DNA of 64,000 nucleotides from FLUQ01 sp031550605 (GTDB taxonomy: Bacteria; Desulfobacterota; Desulfovibrionia; Desulfovibrionales; Desulfovibrionaceae): the NCBI GenBank assembly GCA_031550605.1, contig JAVBOK010000030.1, forward strand, positions 1 through 64,000. The letters run 5' to 3'. The position numbers were made by a program, and so were the translations under genes. The notes under the pieces are model-generated. The model was not told the origin of the DNA and searched no databases. It saw only the letters and a list, made by a program, of their open reading frames with translations. Position 1 is the first letter of the stretch. Each line of letters starts with the position of its first letter. Shown here piece after piece: positions 32,681 through 40,662 of this stretch.

Positions 32681-33138
32681 TCTGGTACCGGGTGGACAAC
32701 AGGCTTATCCACGGCCAGATCATCGAAGCATGGTTGCCGTACATCGGGGCCACGCGCCTGGTGGTCGCCAACGAAAACCTGGCCGGGGACGCGCTGCAGC
32801 AGCAGATTATGCTGCTGGCGGTGCCCTCCCGGATCCGCGTGGATTTTCTGTCTCTGGCGGCTGTGCCGGCCGAGGTGCGCAGCAGCGAAGCCCATGGGGA
32901 ACGAACCCTGGTATTGTTCGCTTCCTGCGCTGATGCGCGAGTTGTTCACGATGCCGGACTGCGTTTCGGAGTGTTGAACATAGGCAATATTCACTACGCC
33001 CCGGGCAAAAGGCAGATATGCCCGCATGTGGCCCTGTCGGAAGAAGATACCGTCTGCCTGCACACGCTGGCGGACCACGACGTGATACTCGATTTCCGTT
33101 GTGTGCCCAACGCCGCCGGAAATGTGAGGGATTGGTGA
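32677..33138 (+). CDS. PTS mannose/sorbose-family EIIB component
   Basis: A 153-residue EIIB with the diagnostic N-terminal R-V-D-N-R-L-I-H-G-Q, in which His12 accepts phosphate from EIIA. The fold and length are complete. The start overlaps the EIIA stop (ATGA), and its stop overlaps the next ATG (TGATG), so EIIA, EIIB and EIIC were one translational chain. Confidence 0.9.
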   Translation: MIWYRVDNRLIHGQIIEAWLPYIGATRLVVANENLAGDALQQQIMLLAVPSRIRVDFLSLAAVPAEVRSSEAHGERTLVLFASCADARVVHDAGLRFGVLNIGNIHYAPGKRQICPHVALSEEDTVCLHTLADHDVILDFRCVPNAAGNVRDW

Positions 33139-33832
33139 TGGACGCGTTTCCCGATGCAACCAGGGTTTTGTTTCCCGCTTTTTTTTTGCCCTGCTGGGGT
33201 TGACCCGTTTTTGCGTCAATCTCGGCTTTTTCGACAGACCCATCGCCATAGGCTTCATCTGGGGCGCCATCACCGGCGACCTGACCGTGCCGCTTGCCCT
33301 GGCCGTCTTTTATGAACTGTTCTGGCTGGATCTTTTTTCCGCCGGCACCTATGTGCCGCCCAACGCGTTGTTCCCCATGCTTGTCGTGCTTACCCTGGCG
33401 GGCGCGCAGACCGCGCCGGATCCCGCGACCCTGATCGGCCCGGTCATGCTGACCCTGCCTCTGGCTCATCTGGGCTCTTATCTGGAAGGGCGCCACAGGG
33501 GCTGGCAAACGGCAGCGTACAATCGGGTGCTGCAACGGCATCTGGACGCCGCCTCGCCGGAAGGGGCGGCCGCCTGGTCCGTCGGGCTTTCGCTGCTGCA
33601 GCTGTTCAGCCTGAATTTTTGCGCATTTTTCACCGTGGCTTCGTTGTGTCTGCTGGGCGCGGACATCCTCATGGTCTGGCAGAAAGCGCCTCCGGCCATT
33701 GCCGGTATGACCTGGCCGCTCTTGTGGACCATAGGGGCGGCCGGCGGCCTTCTGGCTCTGCGCGTCCGCCGCGCATATGCGGCGTTCGTTTTCTGCTGCG
33801 TCGCCGCGGTTGCGACGGCCCTGTTCTGGTGA
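33138..33832 (+). pseudogene. PTS mannose-family EIIC component, frame broken at a T9 run
   Basis: The start ATG 33138 (coupled to EIIB) opens M-D-A-F-P-D-A-T-R-V-L-F-P-A, then the frame stops at TGA 33201. The rest of a normal EIIC membrane protein (T-R-F-C-V-N-L-G-F-F-D-R-P onward, about 210 residues with several helices) continues in the -1 frame to 33832. The break sits in a run of nine T (33179-33187). One extra T would give a continuous protein of about 231 residues with the expected hydrophobic joint F-F-F-A-L-L-G. It may be a true pseudogene, a sequencing error in a homopolymer, or a gene read through slippage. A TTG start at 33200 would give a truncated protein. Confidence 0.75.
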
Positions 33833-33843
33833 GCGCCGGACGT

Positions 33844-34314
33844 TCAGCCGTCCTTGAAACTCCAGAGTTTGTACCCGAAATAGTTGCCCAGGGCGATGGC
33901 GGGCAGGGTGATCAGATAGGATATGATCCGTCCCCAGCCGAGGTGGACGAACAATTCCATGGTCGCAAGCCCCAGGGCAAGCCCCAGAATATTGATCGTC
34001 ACAAAGCGGAGCAGTGGGGCCGGGCCTGTGGCTTTGGCGTGAAACACCCAGATTTTGTTTCCGAAATAGCTGAAGGCGCAGGCCACGGACCAGGAGGCGA
34101 CCCTGGCCCCGGACAACGGCAGCAAAAAACTCGCCGGCAGATACACGCAAAAATCGACCAGGGTGTTGGCGACGCCCATGCAGCAGAACTGCACGAACTC
34201 CACGGGATCAAAACAGCGCGCGCCGAACAGGCGGAAAGCCATATTCAGAACAGGCGCGAACAGGTCCGCCAGCGTGCGGACCCAGGCCGGAGGAGGCGTT
34301 TTTTCCTGCTTCAC
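33844..34314 (-). CDS. GtrA-family membrane protein (bactoprenyl-glucose flippase-like)
   Basis: A 156-residue protein with four hydrophobic segments and the GtrA-family features F-x-Q-F-x-x-x-G-V-A-N-T-L-V-D and the later F-S-Y-F-G-N-K-I-W-V-F. GtrA proteins are thought to flip undecaprenyl-phosphate-linked sugar to the periplasmic face for O-antigen or wall glycan modification. It overlaps the upstream methyltransferase by four bases, and the three minus-strand genes form one operon. No GtrB glycosyltransferase is in the window. Confidence 0.85.
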   Translation of the reverse strand: MKQEKTPPPAWVRTLADLFAPVLNMAFRLFGARCFDPVEFVQFCCMGVANTLVDFCVYLPASFLLPLSGARVASWSVACAFSYFGNKIWVFHAKATGPAPLLRFVTINILGLALGLATMELFVHLGWGRIISYLITLPAIALGNYFGYKLWSFKDG

Positions 34315-35039
34315 GCCGCGCCCGATGCCGGCGGCCCGTCAAAAGTGACCAGGGCGTGCCCGCGGAACCAGTTGCCGGTCAGATTGCCGGGGAGAAAACG
34401 CAATGACGCGTTTTCCGCCGCGCATATGCGCTCCATGTCGGCGCGGGTCATGGTCAGCACGGGATTGGCGTCACGGGTGCTTTTGTACAGACTGTGCTTT
34501 CCGGAAAAGGCTTCCCGCAACTTCATCAAAAAGGTCCCGGACTGCAACCCGCCCAGAAGGACGCCCGCAATATCCTTGAACAGATTGTAATCAAGCAGCA
34601 AATCCGCGATCACCATGCGGCAGCCTGGCGCGGCGATTTTTTTCGCGTTGCGGACAAGCGCGTGCAACTCGTCCAGGGATTTGTAGTACTGCACCACGCT
34701 GACACACAGGATGCGGGTCACGTTCGTTACGGGAATGGCGTCGACAGCCAGATAGTTTTCCGGCGGCAGGACCTGAAAACGCAGGTTGGGTACCGCGGCA
34801 TAGCGGGTGGAAGCCGTGCGCACGCAGGCGGAAGAGGTGTCCATCCCCAGAGCTTCTTTTACAAGCGGGGCCAGCGCCGCCAGCACGTGCCCTTGGCCGC
34901 AACCGATGTCCAGCACGATGTCTTCCGGGCCGAACGACATTTCACGCCTGACCTGGCGAACAAAGAAATCAGCCTGCTTTTGCCAAAATTCGCCGGACAT
35001 GCTGTCCTTGTCGTTCCAGTAATCGATCCAGTCCGCCAT
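34311..35039 (-). CDS. Class I SAM-dependent methyltransferase
   Basis: A 242-residue Rossmann-fold methyltransferase with motif I V-L-D-I-G-C-G-Q-G (about 42-50), an acidic residue after the next strand (G-M-D-T), and a third motif around V-V-Q-Y-Y. The substrate is unknown. Its place between a GtrA flippase and a GtrII glucosyltransferase suggests methylation of a surface glycan or its lipid-linked precursor, but this is only context. Confidence 0.82.
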   Translation of the reverse strand: MADWIDYWNDKDSMSGEFWQKQADFFVRQVRREMSFGPEDIVLDIGCGQGHVLAALAPLVKEALGMDTSSACVRTASTRYAAVPNLRFQVLPPENYLAVDAIPVTNVTRILCVSVVQYYKSLDELHALVRNAKKIAAPGCRMVIADLLLDYNLFKDIAGVLLGGLQSGTFLMKLREAFSGKHSLYKSTRDANPVLTMTRADMERICAAENASLRFLPGNLTGNWFRGHALVTFDGPPASGAA

Positions 35040-35050
35040 GCGTCCTCCGC

Positions 35051-36565
35051 TTAAAATGCCTTGAAGCTGACCACGGCGATTCCGTCGCGAGTCTGCTCCA
35101 GACTGTATACAGGAGTATCCAGATATGGGGTCAGCGGTTCGCCGGGGACCAGAGTCCGGCCCGGACGTACGTAAACGCCGTAGATTTTTAACTGTTCATA
35201 GCCCCAGCGCCAGTTGTGCGTCAGAGGGACGGAAACCATGCGTTCCAGCAAAGGATAGCGCCGGGCGGGCACCAGGGCGAGCGGGGTCTGCCCCACGCTA
35301 TTTTTGAAGACCACGGATGTGGAATCCGTTTCCGCTATGAACCGGGAAAGCCCCTGGGCCATGAAAGCGATACGGCTGCGTTCCCAATTGTTCTGGGCCG
35401 CCAGCAGATTGCCGTAAACCTGGGCGAAAATGACGAGTTGCAAACACAAAAAAAATTGCAGCGCGCGCAGAAGAAACCTGCCGGGCGCGCGGGAAATCGT
35501 TCCGTGCAGGGCCAGCAGCATCAGGGATGCGGTCACGCCGAAATCGCAGAACGTCCGTGGCGACCATACGGGCTCTTTCAGCAGCAGTTGCACGCCCAGC
35601 GGCGTCAGCAGAAAACACAGCAGCAGCAGGGCAAGCAGCGGCAACCGGAACAAGGCGGCCATGCCCGTATGGCGGATGTTACGCAGCCAACGTCCGAACA
35701 GGAACAGCACAAACCAGACGAGAAGGGCGGCCAGCAACCAGCCGAGAGCGTTGCCGGACCAGTCCGCGTACAGCATTTCCATGTATCCGCGGCAGTTGTC
35801 CGCAAGTTCCGCAGGCATGTCGCGCAGCGTCGGTATGGCGCAATGCAGACTGATATAGTCGGCGTACTGGTCTTTACGGAACCACAGCGAAGCCTGGGCG
35901 GCATAGATTCCAACGGCCGCGAAGAAAGGCAGGGCCAGATGCAGGAAAATGCGGACCATGCCGGCGCTTCTACATCGGGAAACAAGGCGGATCATCAGAA
36001 TGTACCCGCTGATGGCCAGGTACGCGCCAAGGGTGGCCTGATATATTGAAGCGCTGCAGAAAAGGCAGACCGGCGCGACAAGGAAAAACCATTTCCTGTG
36101 CCGGTGAAAAAACAGGAAGGGCGCAATGGCCAGCAGCATGGCCAGGGCCATTTGCGGCGCATCGAATTTATAGGAAAGATTCTCCAGTCCGTAGGGGGAA
36201 AGCCCCAGAGGAACGGTGGCGAACAGCGCGCCCCAGGTCGGAGGCACGCGCAGCGACAGGCACAGGCACAGTGACGAAGCGGCAAAAAACGCGGCAGCGA
36301 GAATCTGGGTGAAGGGGGATGCATCCACCGTGCCGCCGCCGAGATAAAACAGCCAGGAAAAGAGTTCGGCCATGGGACGGGCGGCTACAAACCAGTCGGC
36401 ATACCCGTACAGCGCCCGGCCGATATCGTCCAGATACAGCCTGTTGGCGCGCAGAATGGATAAAATGCCCAGACAATACACCAGCAGGAGCACTGCAAAC
36501 GGACGGACCAGCCCCCGTCTCTGGCCGGGGGCGCACGATTGCAGCGGGACGATGAACCTGACCAT
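35051..36565 (-). CDS. GtrII-type membrane glucosyltransferase
   Basis: A 504-residue polytopic membrane protein of the GT-C-like GtrII (Glucos_trans_II) group. It has about ten hydrophobic helices, an early acidic Y-L-D-D-I-G-R-A-L-Y-G-Y motif in the first periplasmic loop (the D-D-x-G-R signature, about residue 46), and a soluble C-terminal domain. Such enzymes transfer sugar from bactoprenyl phosphate to O-antigen in the periplasm. A perfect TATAAT on the minus strand (36622-36617) may be its -10 box, though no good -35 is seen. Sequence divergence makes the sugar donor uncertain. Confidence 0.82.
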   Translation of the reverse strand: MVRFIVPLQSCAPGQRRGLVRPFAVLLLVYCLGILSILRANRLYLDDIGRALYGYADWFVAARPMAELFSWLFYLGGGTVDASPFTQILAAAFFAASSLCLCLSLRVPPTWGALFATVPLGLSPYGLENLSYKFDAPQMALAMLLAIAPFLFFHRHRKWFFLVAPVCLFCSASIYQATLGAYLAISGYILMIRLVSRCRSAGMVRIFLHLALPFFAAVGIYAAQASLWFRKDQYADYISLHCAIPTLRDMPAELADNCRGYMEMLYADWSGNALGWLLAALLVWFVLFLFGRWLRNIRHTGMAALFRLPLLALLLLCFLLTPLGVQLLLKEPVWSPRTFCDFGVTASLMLLALHGTISRAPGRFLLRALQFFLCLQLVIFAQVYGNLLAAQNNWERSRIAFMAQGLSRFIAETDSTSVVFKNSVGQTPLALVPARRYPLLERMVSVPLTHNWRWGYEQLKIYGVYVRPGRTLVPGEPLTPYLDTPVYSLEQTRDGIAVVSFKAF

Positions 36566-36650
36566 AGGGGCTCGCGGTATAGTACGTCTGGTGAGGGCTG
36601 GCTATAGCAGGTTTGCATTATAAAGGCCAGCACAAAAGCCCCTCTGCGCG

Positions 36651-36679
36651 TTGACAAGGGGGATGCCGCGGTCTATAAA
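36651..36679 (+). promoter_or_regulatory. Sigma-70 promoter of the pyrophosphatase gene
   Basis: TTGACA (36651-36656), an ideal 17-base spacer and TATAAA (36674-36679). It lies about 100 bases upstream of the hppA start. A GC-rich hairpin CCGCCC-gtca-GGGCGG (36715-36730) lies in the leader. The divergent glycan operon starts 86 bases to the left. Confidence 0.8.
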
Positions 36680-36779
36680 AACAAGTTCGTTTTGTCCGTT
36701 TACGTTCGCGTCCGCCGCCCGTCAGGGCGGGTGGCATGCTGCACCATCACACAACCATCCCAGAGGGGAGGAGAGGGTC

Positions 36780-38858
36780 ATGGCAATTTTAGGCCTTTTG
36801 TTTGCGCTGGCCTGCGCGGGATTCGCCATCCGCTACGGCATGAAATCCAGTAAAGAAGTTCTGGCCCTGCCGGCGGGCGACGAGCGCATGCAGGAAATCG
36901 CCGGAGCCATTCAGGAAGGCGCCGGCGCCTATCTGAGGCGCCAGTACACGACCATTGCCATGGTGGGCGCTGTGCTGTTCCTGGTGCTCTGGGTTGCCCT
37001 GGGATTCGGCACCGCTTTCGGCTTCGCCATCGGTGCGGCTCTTTCCGGCGCGGCCGGCTTTATCGGCATGAACGTGTCGGTCCGGGCCAACGTGCGCACC
37101 ACCGAAGCTGCCAAAAACGGCCTTGCCGCCGCCCTGGACGTGGCGTTCAAAGGTGGGGCCATTACCGGCTTTCTTGTGGTGGGGCTCGGCCTGGCGGGAG
37201 TTGCCGGCTATTATTTCCTGCTGAACCTGTTCAGCGGCTCCACCCCCCATGTTGACGTGATCAAACCTCTGGTGGGCCTGGGTTTCGGCGGCTCCCTGAT
37301 CTCCATTTTCGCCCGTCTGGGCGGCGGCATATTCACCAAAGGCGCGGATGTGGGCGCTGACCTTGTGGGCAAGGTGGAAGCCGGCATTCCCGAGGACGAC
37401 CCCAGAAACCCCGCCGTTATCGCCGACAACGTGGGCGACAACGTGGGCGACTGCGCCGGCATGGCCGCCGACCTGTTCGAAACATACGCTGTAACCATCA
37501 TCGCCACCATGCTGCTGGGCGCGCTGATGATCAAGGACGCTGCCGCCAACGCCGTCGTCTACCCCCTGGTACTGGGCGGTTTTTCCATCATCGCTTCCGT
37601 CGTCGGCTGCCGTTTCGTAAAGGTGGACAGCGACGGCAAGATCATGAAAGCCCTGTACAAGGGCCTGATCGCGGCCGGGGTTATCGCGCTGTTCGGGTTC
37701 TATCCCATCACTGTACTGTTCATGCCCAATGATGCCCTGCAGGCTTCCATGGGCCTTTCTTCCGGCGCCCATGCCCGCCTGTACGGTTCGGCTCTGGTCG
37801 GCCTTGTCCTGACGGGCCTGCTGGTCTGGATCACCGAATTCTACACCGCCACGGAGTACAAGCCCGTGCGCTATCTGGCCGAAGCCTCCCAGACCGGGCA
37901 TGCAACCAACATCATTGCCGGACTGGCCCTGTCCATGCGTTCCACGGCACTGCCCGTGCTGGTCGTGTGTTTCAGCATTTATGCCGCATATACCCTGGCC
38001 GGCCTTTACGGCATCGCCATCGCCGCAACGTCCATGCTGTCCATGACCGGCATTGTCGTGGCCATCGATGCCTACGGCCCCATTACCGACAACGCGGGCG
38101 GCATCGCGGAGATGGCCGAACTGCCCGAGTACGTGCGTTCCGTTACCGACCCCCTGGATGCGGTGGGCAACACCACCAAAGCGGTGACCAAAGGGTACGC
38201 CATCGGTTCCGCCGGCCTTGCCGCCCTGGTGTTGTTCGCCGACTATACCCACGCTCTGGAAGCGGCCGGCCGCCACATCAGCTTTGACCTGTCCAACCCC
38301 GCCGTCATCATCGGCCTGTTCATCGGCGGCATGGTGCCGTATATCTTCGGCGCCATGGCCATGGAAGCCGTGGGACGGGCCGCCGGTTCCGTGGTCAACG
38401 AAGTGCGTCGCCAGTTCCGCGAAATCTCCGGAATTATGGAACGCACGGCGAAACCCGACTATTCGCGCACCGTGGACATGCTGACTCAGGCCGCGATCAA
38501 GGAAATGATCGTGCCTTCGCTTCTGCCCGTGCTGGTTCCCGTTGTCGTGGGACTTCTGCTGCGCTGGCTGATGGGTCCGGACGCCGGCGTGCAGGCTCTG
38601 GGCGGCGTGCTGATGGGCTCCATCGTCACCGGCATTTTTGTGGCCGTTTCGATGACCACCGGCGGCGGCGCCTGGGATAACGCCAAAAAGTACATTGAAG
38701 ACGACCATTACGGCGGCAAAGGTTCCGACACCCACAAAGCCGCGGTCACCGGCGATACCGTGGGCGACCCCTACAAGGATACCGCCGGCCCGGCCATCAA
38801 CCCGCTGATTAAGATCATCAACATTGTGGCCCTGCTGATCGTGCCCCTGCTGGCATAG
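36780..38858 (+). CDS. hppA: Membrane-bound proton-translocating pyrophosphatase (K+-independent type)
   Basis: Couples pyrophosphate hydrolysis to ion pumping across the inner membrane. The 692-residue protein has about 16 helices and all substrate motifs: D-V-G-A-D-L-V-G-K-V-E, E-D-D-P-R-N-P, D-N-V-G-D-N-V-G-D, and the late G-D-T-V-G-D-P-Y-K-D-T-A-G-P. The key residue for potassium dependence is lysine (Lys467, in G-N-T-T-K-A), which from established work marks K+-independent enzymes, all known ones being proton pumps. ATG 36780 follows GGGAGGAGAG. Pyrophosphate recovery fits sulfate-activating anaerobes, which release much PPi. Confidence 0.95.
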   Translation: MAILGLLFALACAGFAIRYGMKSSKEVLALPAGDERMQEIAGAIQEGAGAYLRRQYTTIAMVGAVLFLVLWVALGFGTAFGFAIGAALSGAAGFIGMNVSVRANVRTTEAAKNGLAAALDVAFKGGAITGFLVVGLGLAGVAGYYFLLNLFSGSTPHVDVIKPLVGLGFGGSLISIFARLGGGIFTKGADVGADLVGKVEAGIPEDDPRNPAVIADNVGDNVGDCAGMAADLFETYAVTIIATMLLGALMIKDAAANAVVYPLVLGGFSIIASVVGCRFVKVDSDGKIMKALYKGLIAAGVIALFGFYPITVLFMPNDALQASMGLSSGAHARLYGSALVGLVLTGLLVWITEFYTATEYKPVRYLAEASQTGHATNIIAGLALSMRSTALPVLVVCFSIYAAYTLAGLYGIAIAATSMLSMTGIVVAIDAYGPITDNAGGIAEMAELPEYVRSVTDPLDAVGNTTKAVTKGYAIGSAGLAALVLFADYTHALEAAGRHISFDLSNPAVIIGLFIGGMVPYIFGAMAMEAVGRAAGSVVNEVRRQFREISGIMERTAKPDYSRTVDMLTQAAIKEMIVPSLLPVLVPVVVGLLLRWLMGPDAGVQALGGVLMGSIVTGIFVAVSMTTGGGAWDNAKKYIEDDHYGGKGSDTHKAAVTGDTVGDPYKDTAGPAINPLIKIINIVALLIVPLLA

Positions 38859-38880
38859 GTCCAGAACGGCACTGTGGACG

Positions 38881-38914
38881 AACCGGCTCCTGCGCGCGTG
38901 GGGGCCGGTTTTTT
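38881..38914 (+). terminator. Intrinsic terminator after hppA
   Basis: A 10-bp stem (AACCGGCTCC with GGGGCCGGTT, one G-T pair) and a run of six T, starting 22 bases after the stop. Confidence 0.85.
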
Positions 38915-38922
38915 GTACCCCC

Positions 38923-38960
38923 AAAACCGGGGCGCCGCCATGGCGGTTGCTCCGGTTTTT
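38923..38960 (+). terminator. Second tandem terminator after hppA
   Basis: AAAACCGG (38923-38930) pairs with CCGGTTTT (38952-38959), with an inner GC-rich hairpin and T5. Symmetry lets it work in both directions. Beyond it, 38961-39304 is AT-rich and holds no gene. It should carry the promoter of the symporter gene, but I cannot fix one with confidence. Confidence 0.65.
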
Positions 38961-39304
38961 GCGCGCAGGGGACAGCACGCTGACGCCGCCCCGGCATCCG
39001 CGGCTTCGCGTAGCGGTGCGCGGCATTTGGGCAAAACCGGATGCCACATGTATTGCATATCTCCAAGGCGATACTTCTTACAAAAAAAATTCTGTATGGC
39101 GATAGGAAAAAAATTTTTGACTATTTACTTTTTTCTTCTGCTGTTTACCTGAGAAGAATGCAGCAAAAACTCTTGCCGGCACCGTGCTTGAATAATACAA
39201 GTATACCCTGGTGTAGATCGAAATTCCAGCAGTGCTGATGTCTGGCCGAAGTTGTTCTTGCATAAAGCTGTTGCGTAACCGGGAGGTGGAAAAGGAGGAG
39301 AAAA

Positions 39305-40582
39305 ATGGAAACCACCCAACATGCCGCCACGGCACACGTCAAGTTTCCCCTTTGGGCTCAAATGATTGTCGGGCTCGTTCTCGGGGCAGTCATCGGCTTT
39401 GTCTGGCCGGCCCTCGGCATAAAACTGCAACCCATAGGAACGCTGTTTATCAAGGCCATTAAAATGGTAGTCATGCCCCTGGTCTTTTCCGCCGTCACTC
39501 TAGGTATCTGCAAAATGGGGAGCGACATGAAGCAATTGGGAAAACTGGGCGGAATGGCTTTTTTGTGGTTTTACACGGCCACGGCGATTTCCGTTGTGCT
39601 GGGCATAGCCCTCAGCCTCATCTTCCACCCCGGCGCCGGGGTAAATCTTGCCGTGACATCCGGTCCCGCGTTGCCCACCAATCTGGCCTCCCATATCGAC
39701 TGGGTCAAATTCTTTCTGGATCTGGTCCCGGATAATATTGTTTCGGCCATGGCCCAGCAGCAGATCATTCCGACGCTGGTGTTCGCCATTTGTTTCGGGC
39801 TCTGCCTGGGCAGCCTCAAGGAAAAGGCCAAGCCCGTGGTTGATATCCTTGATACCGTCATGACCGCCATGTTCAAGCTGACGCACGGCATCATCAGCAT
39901 TTCTCCCCTGGCCGTCGCGGGCATCATGGCCTGGGTTTTTGCTTCCCAGGGCATGAAGGTGCTGCTGGCCATGGCGGAAATCATCGGCCTGATGTACCTT
40001 GGGCTGCTTATCATCGCGCTGTTTTTTCTGGTTCTGGTGAAGGCCCTGGGCGAAGACCCCATACATATCCTGAAGGCGGTGTCGGGCGTGCTGGTTCTGG
40101 CCTTCACCACCTGTTCTTCGGAGGTGACGCTGCCGGTGCAGATGGAAATTCTGCAACGGGAAGGCATTCCCAACAAGATCGTTTCGTTCGTGCTTCCCCT
40201 GGGCTACAGTTTCAACATGGACGGGGCGGCCTTGTACCAGTCGCTGTGCGTGTGTTTTCTGGCCCAGGCGTACGGCCTGCATCTTGGCGTATCGTCCATT
40301 CTGACCATTTTGTTAACCACGTTGATAGCCAACAAGGGCACGGCCAACGTTCCCGCCGCGTCGCTGGTGGTGCTGGCGGTTATTATGGGATCCCTGGGCC
40401 TGCCGCTGGAAGCCATAGGCATTCTGGTCGGCGTCGATCGTTTCATGGATATGGGCCGGACCACGATCAACGTGTTCGGCAACACAATCGCCGCCCTGTT
40501 GTTGCACAAGGTGGCCGGCAGGCATCTGGACGACATCGAAGATCAGGGCACGCCCCATGTGTTGACGGAAACGCATATCTAA
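39305..40582 (+). CDS. Dicarboxylate/amino acid:cation symporter (DAACS family)
   Basis: A 425-residue secondary transporter of the GltP/DctA family that imports C4-dicarboxylates or acidic amino acids with protons or sodium. It shows about eight helices plus re-entrant hairpins, with the substrate-site motifs T-C-S-S-E-V-T-L-P (serine-rich HP1), N-M-D-G (TM7), and D-R-F-M-D-M-G-R-T (TM8). Tandem purine-rich boxes (GGAGG, AAGGAGGAG) precede the ATG. The serine-rich HP1 and N-M-D-G fit the family; the substrate remains open. It is a single-gene unit ended by a strong hairpin. Confidence 0.9.
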   Translation: METTQHAATAHVKFPLWAQMIVGLVLGAVIGFVWPALGIKLQPIGTLFIKAIKMVVMPLVFSAVTLGICKMGSDMKQLGKLGGMAFLWFYTATAISVVLGIALSLIFHPGAGVNLAVTSGPALPTNLASHIDWVKFFLDLVPDNIVSAMAQQQIIPTLVFAICFGLCLGSLKEKAKPVVDILDTVMTAMFKLTHGIISISPLAVAGIMAWVFASQGMKVLLAMAEIIGLMYLGLLIIALFFLVLVKALGEDPIHILKAVSGVLVLAFTTCSSEVTLPVQMEILQREGIPNKIVSFVLPLGYSFNMDGAALYQSLCVCFLAQAYGLHLGVSSILTILLTTLIANKGTANVPAASLVVLAVIMGSLGLPLEAIGILVGVDRFMDMGRTTINVFGNTIAALLLHKVAGRHLDDIEDQGTPHVLTETHI

Positions 40583-40589
40583 CGAAGCG

Positions 40590-40648
40590 TTCCGAAAACA
40601 AGATTCCGGAAGAGCCATACAGTCCTTCCGGAGTCTTGTTTTTCGGAA
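40590..40648. terminator. Long bidirectional terminator between convergent genes
   Basis: Arms of about 23 bases (40590-40612 and 40625-40648) pair almost completely, flanked by A4 on the left and T5 on the right. It separates the symporter gene from the convergent CCA-enzyme gene. Confidence 0.85.
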
Positions 40649-40662
40649 ACCGGGGAGAAAAT

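Noticed and set aside
33138..33203. TGA at 33201 as a selenocysteine codon rescuing the EIIC frame
   Set aside because: Reading through TGA meets TAG 16 codons later in the same frame; only a frame change restores the protein.
36789..39047. A 752-codon minus-strand frame opposite hppA
   Set aside because: His/Gly-rich shadow typical of the antisense of a GC-rich membrane protein gene; hppA is unmistakable on the plus strand.
39178..39191. Sigma-54-like element before the dicarboxylate symporter gene (GGCAC-N5-TTGA)
   Set aside because: The invariant GC of the -12 element reads GA, so it was not listed as a promoter.
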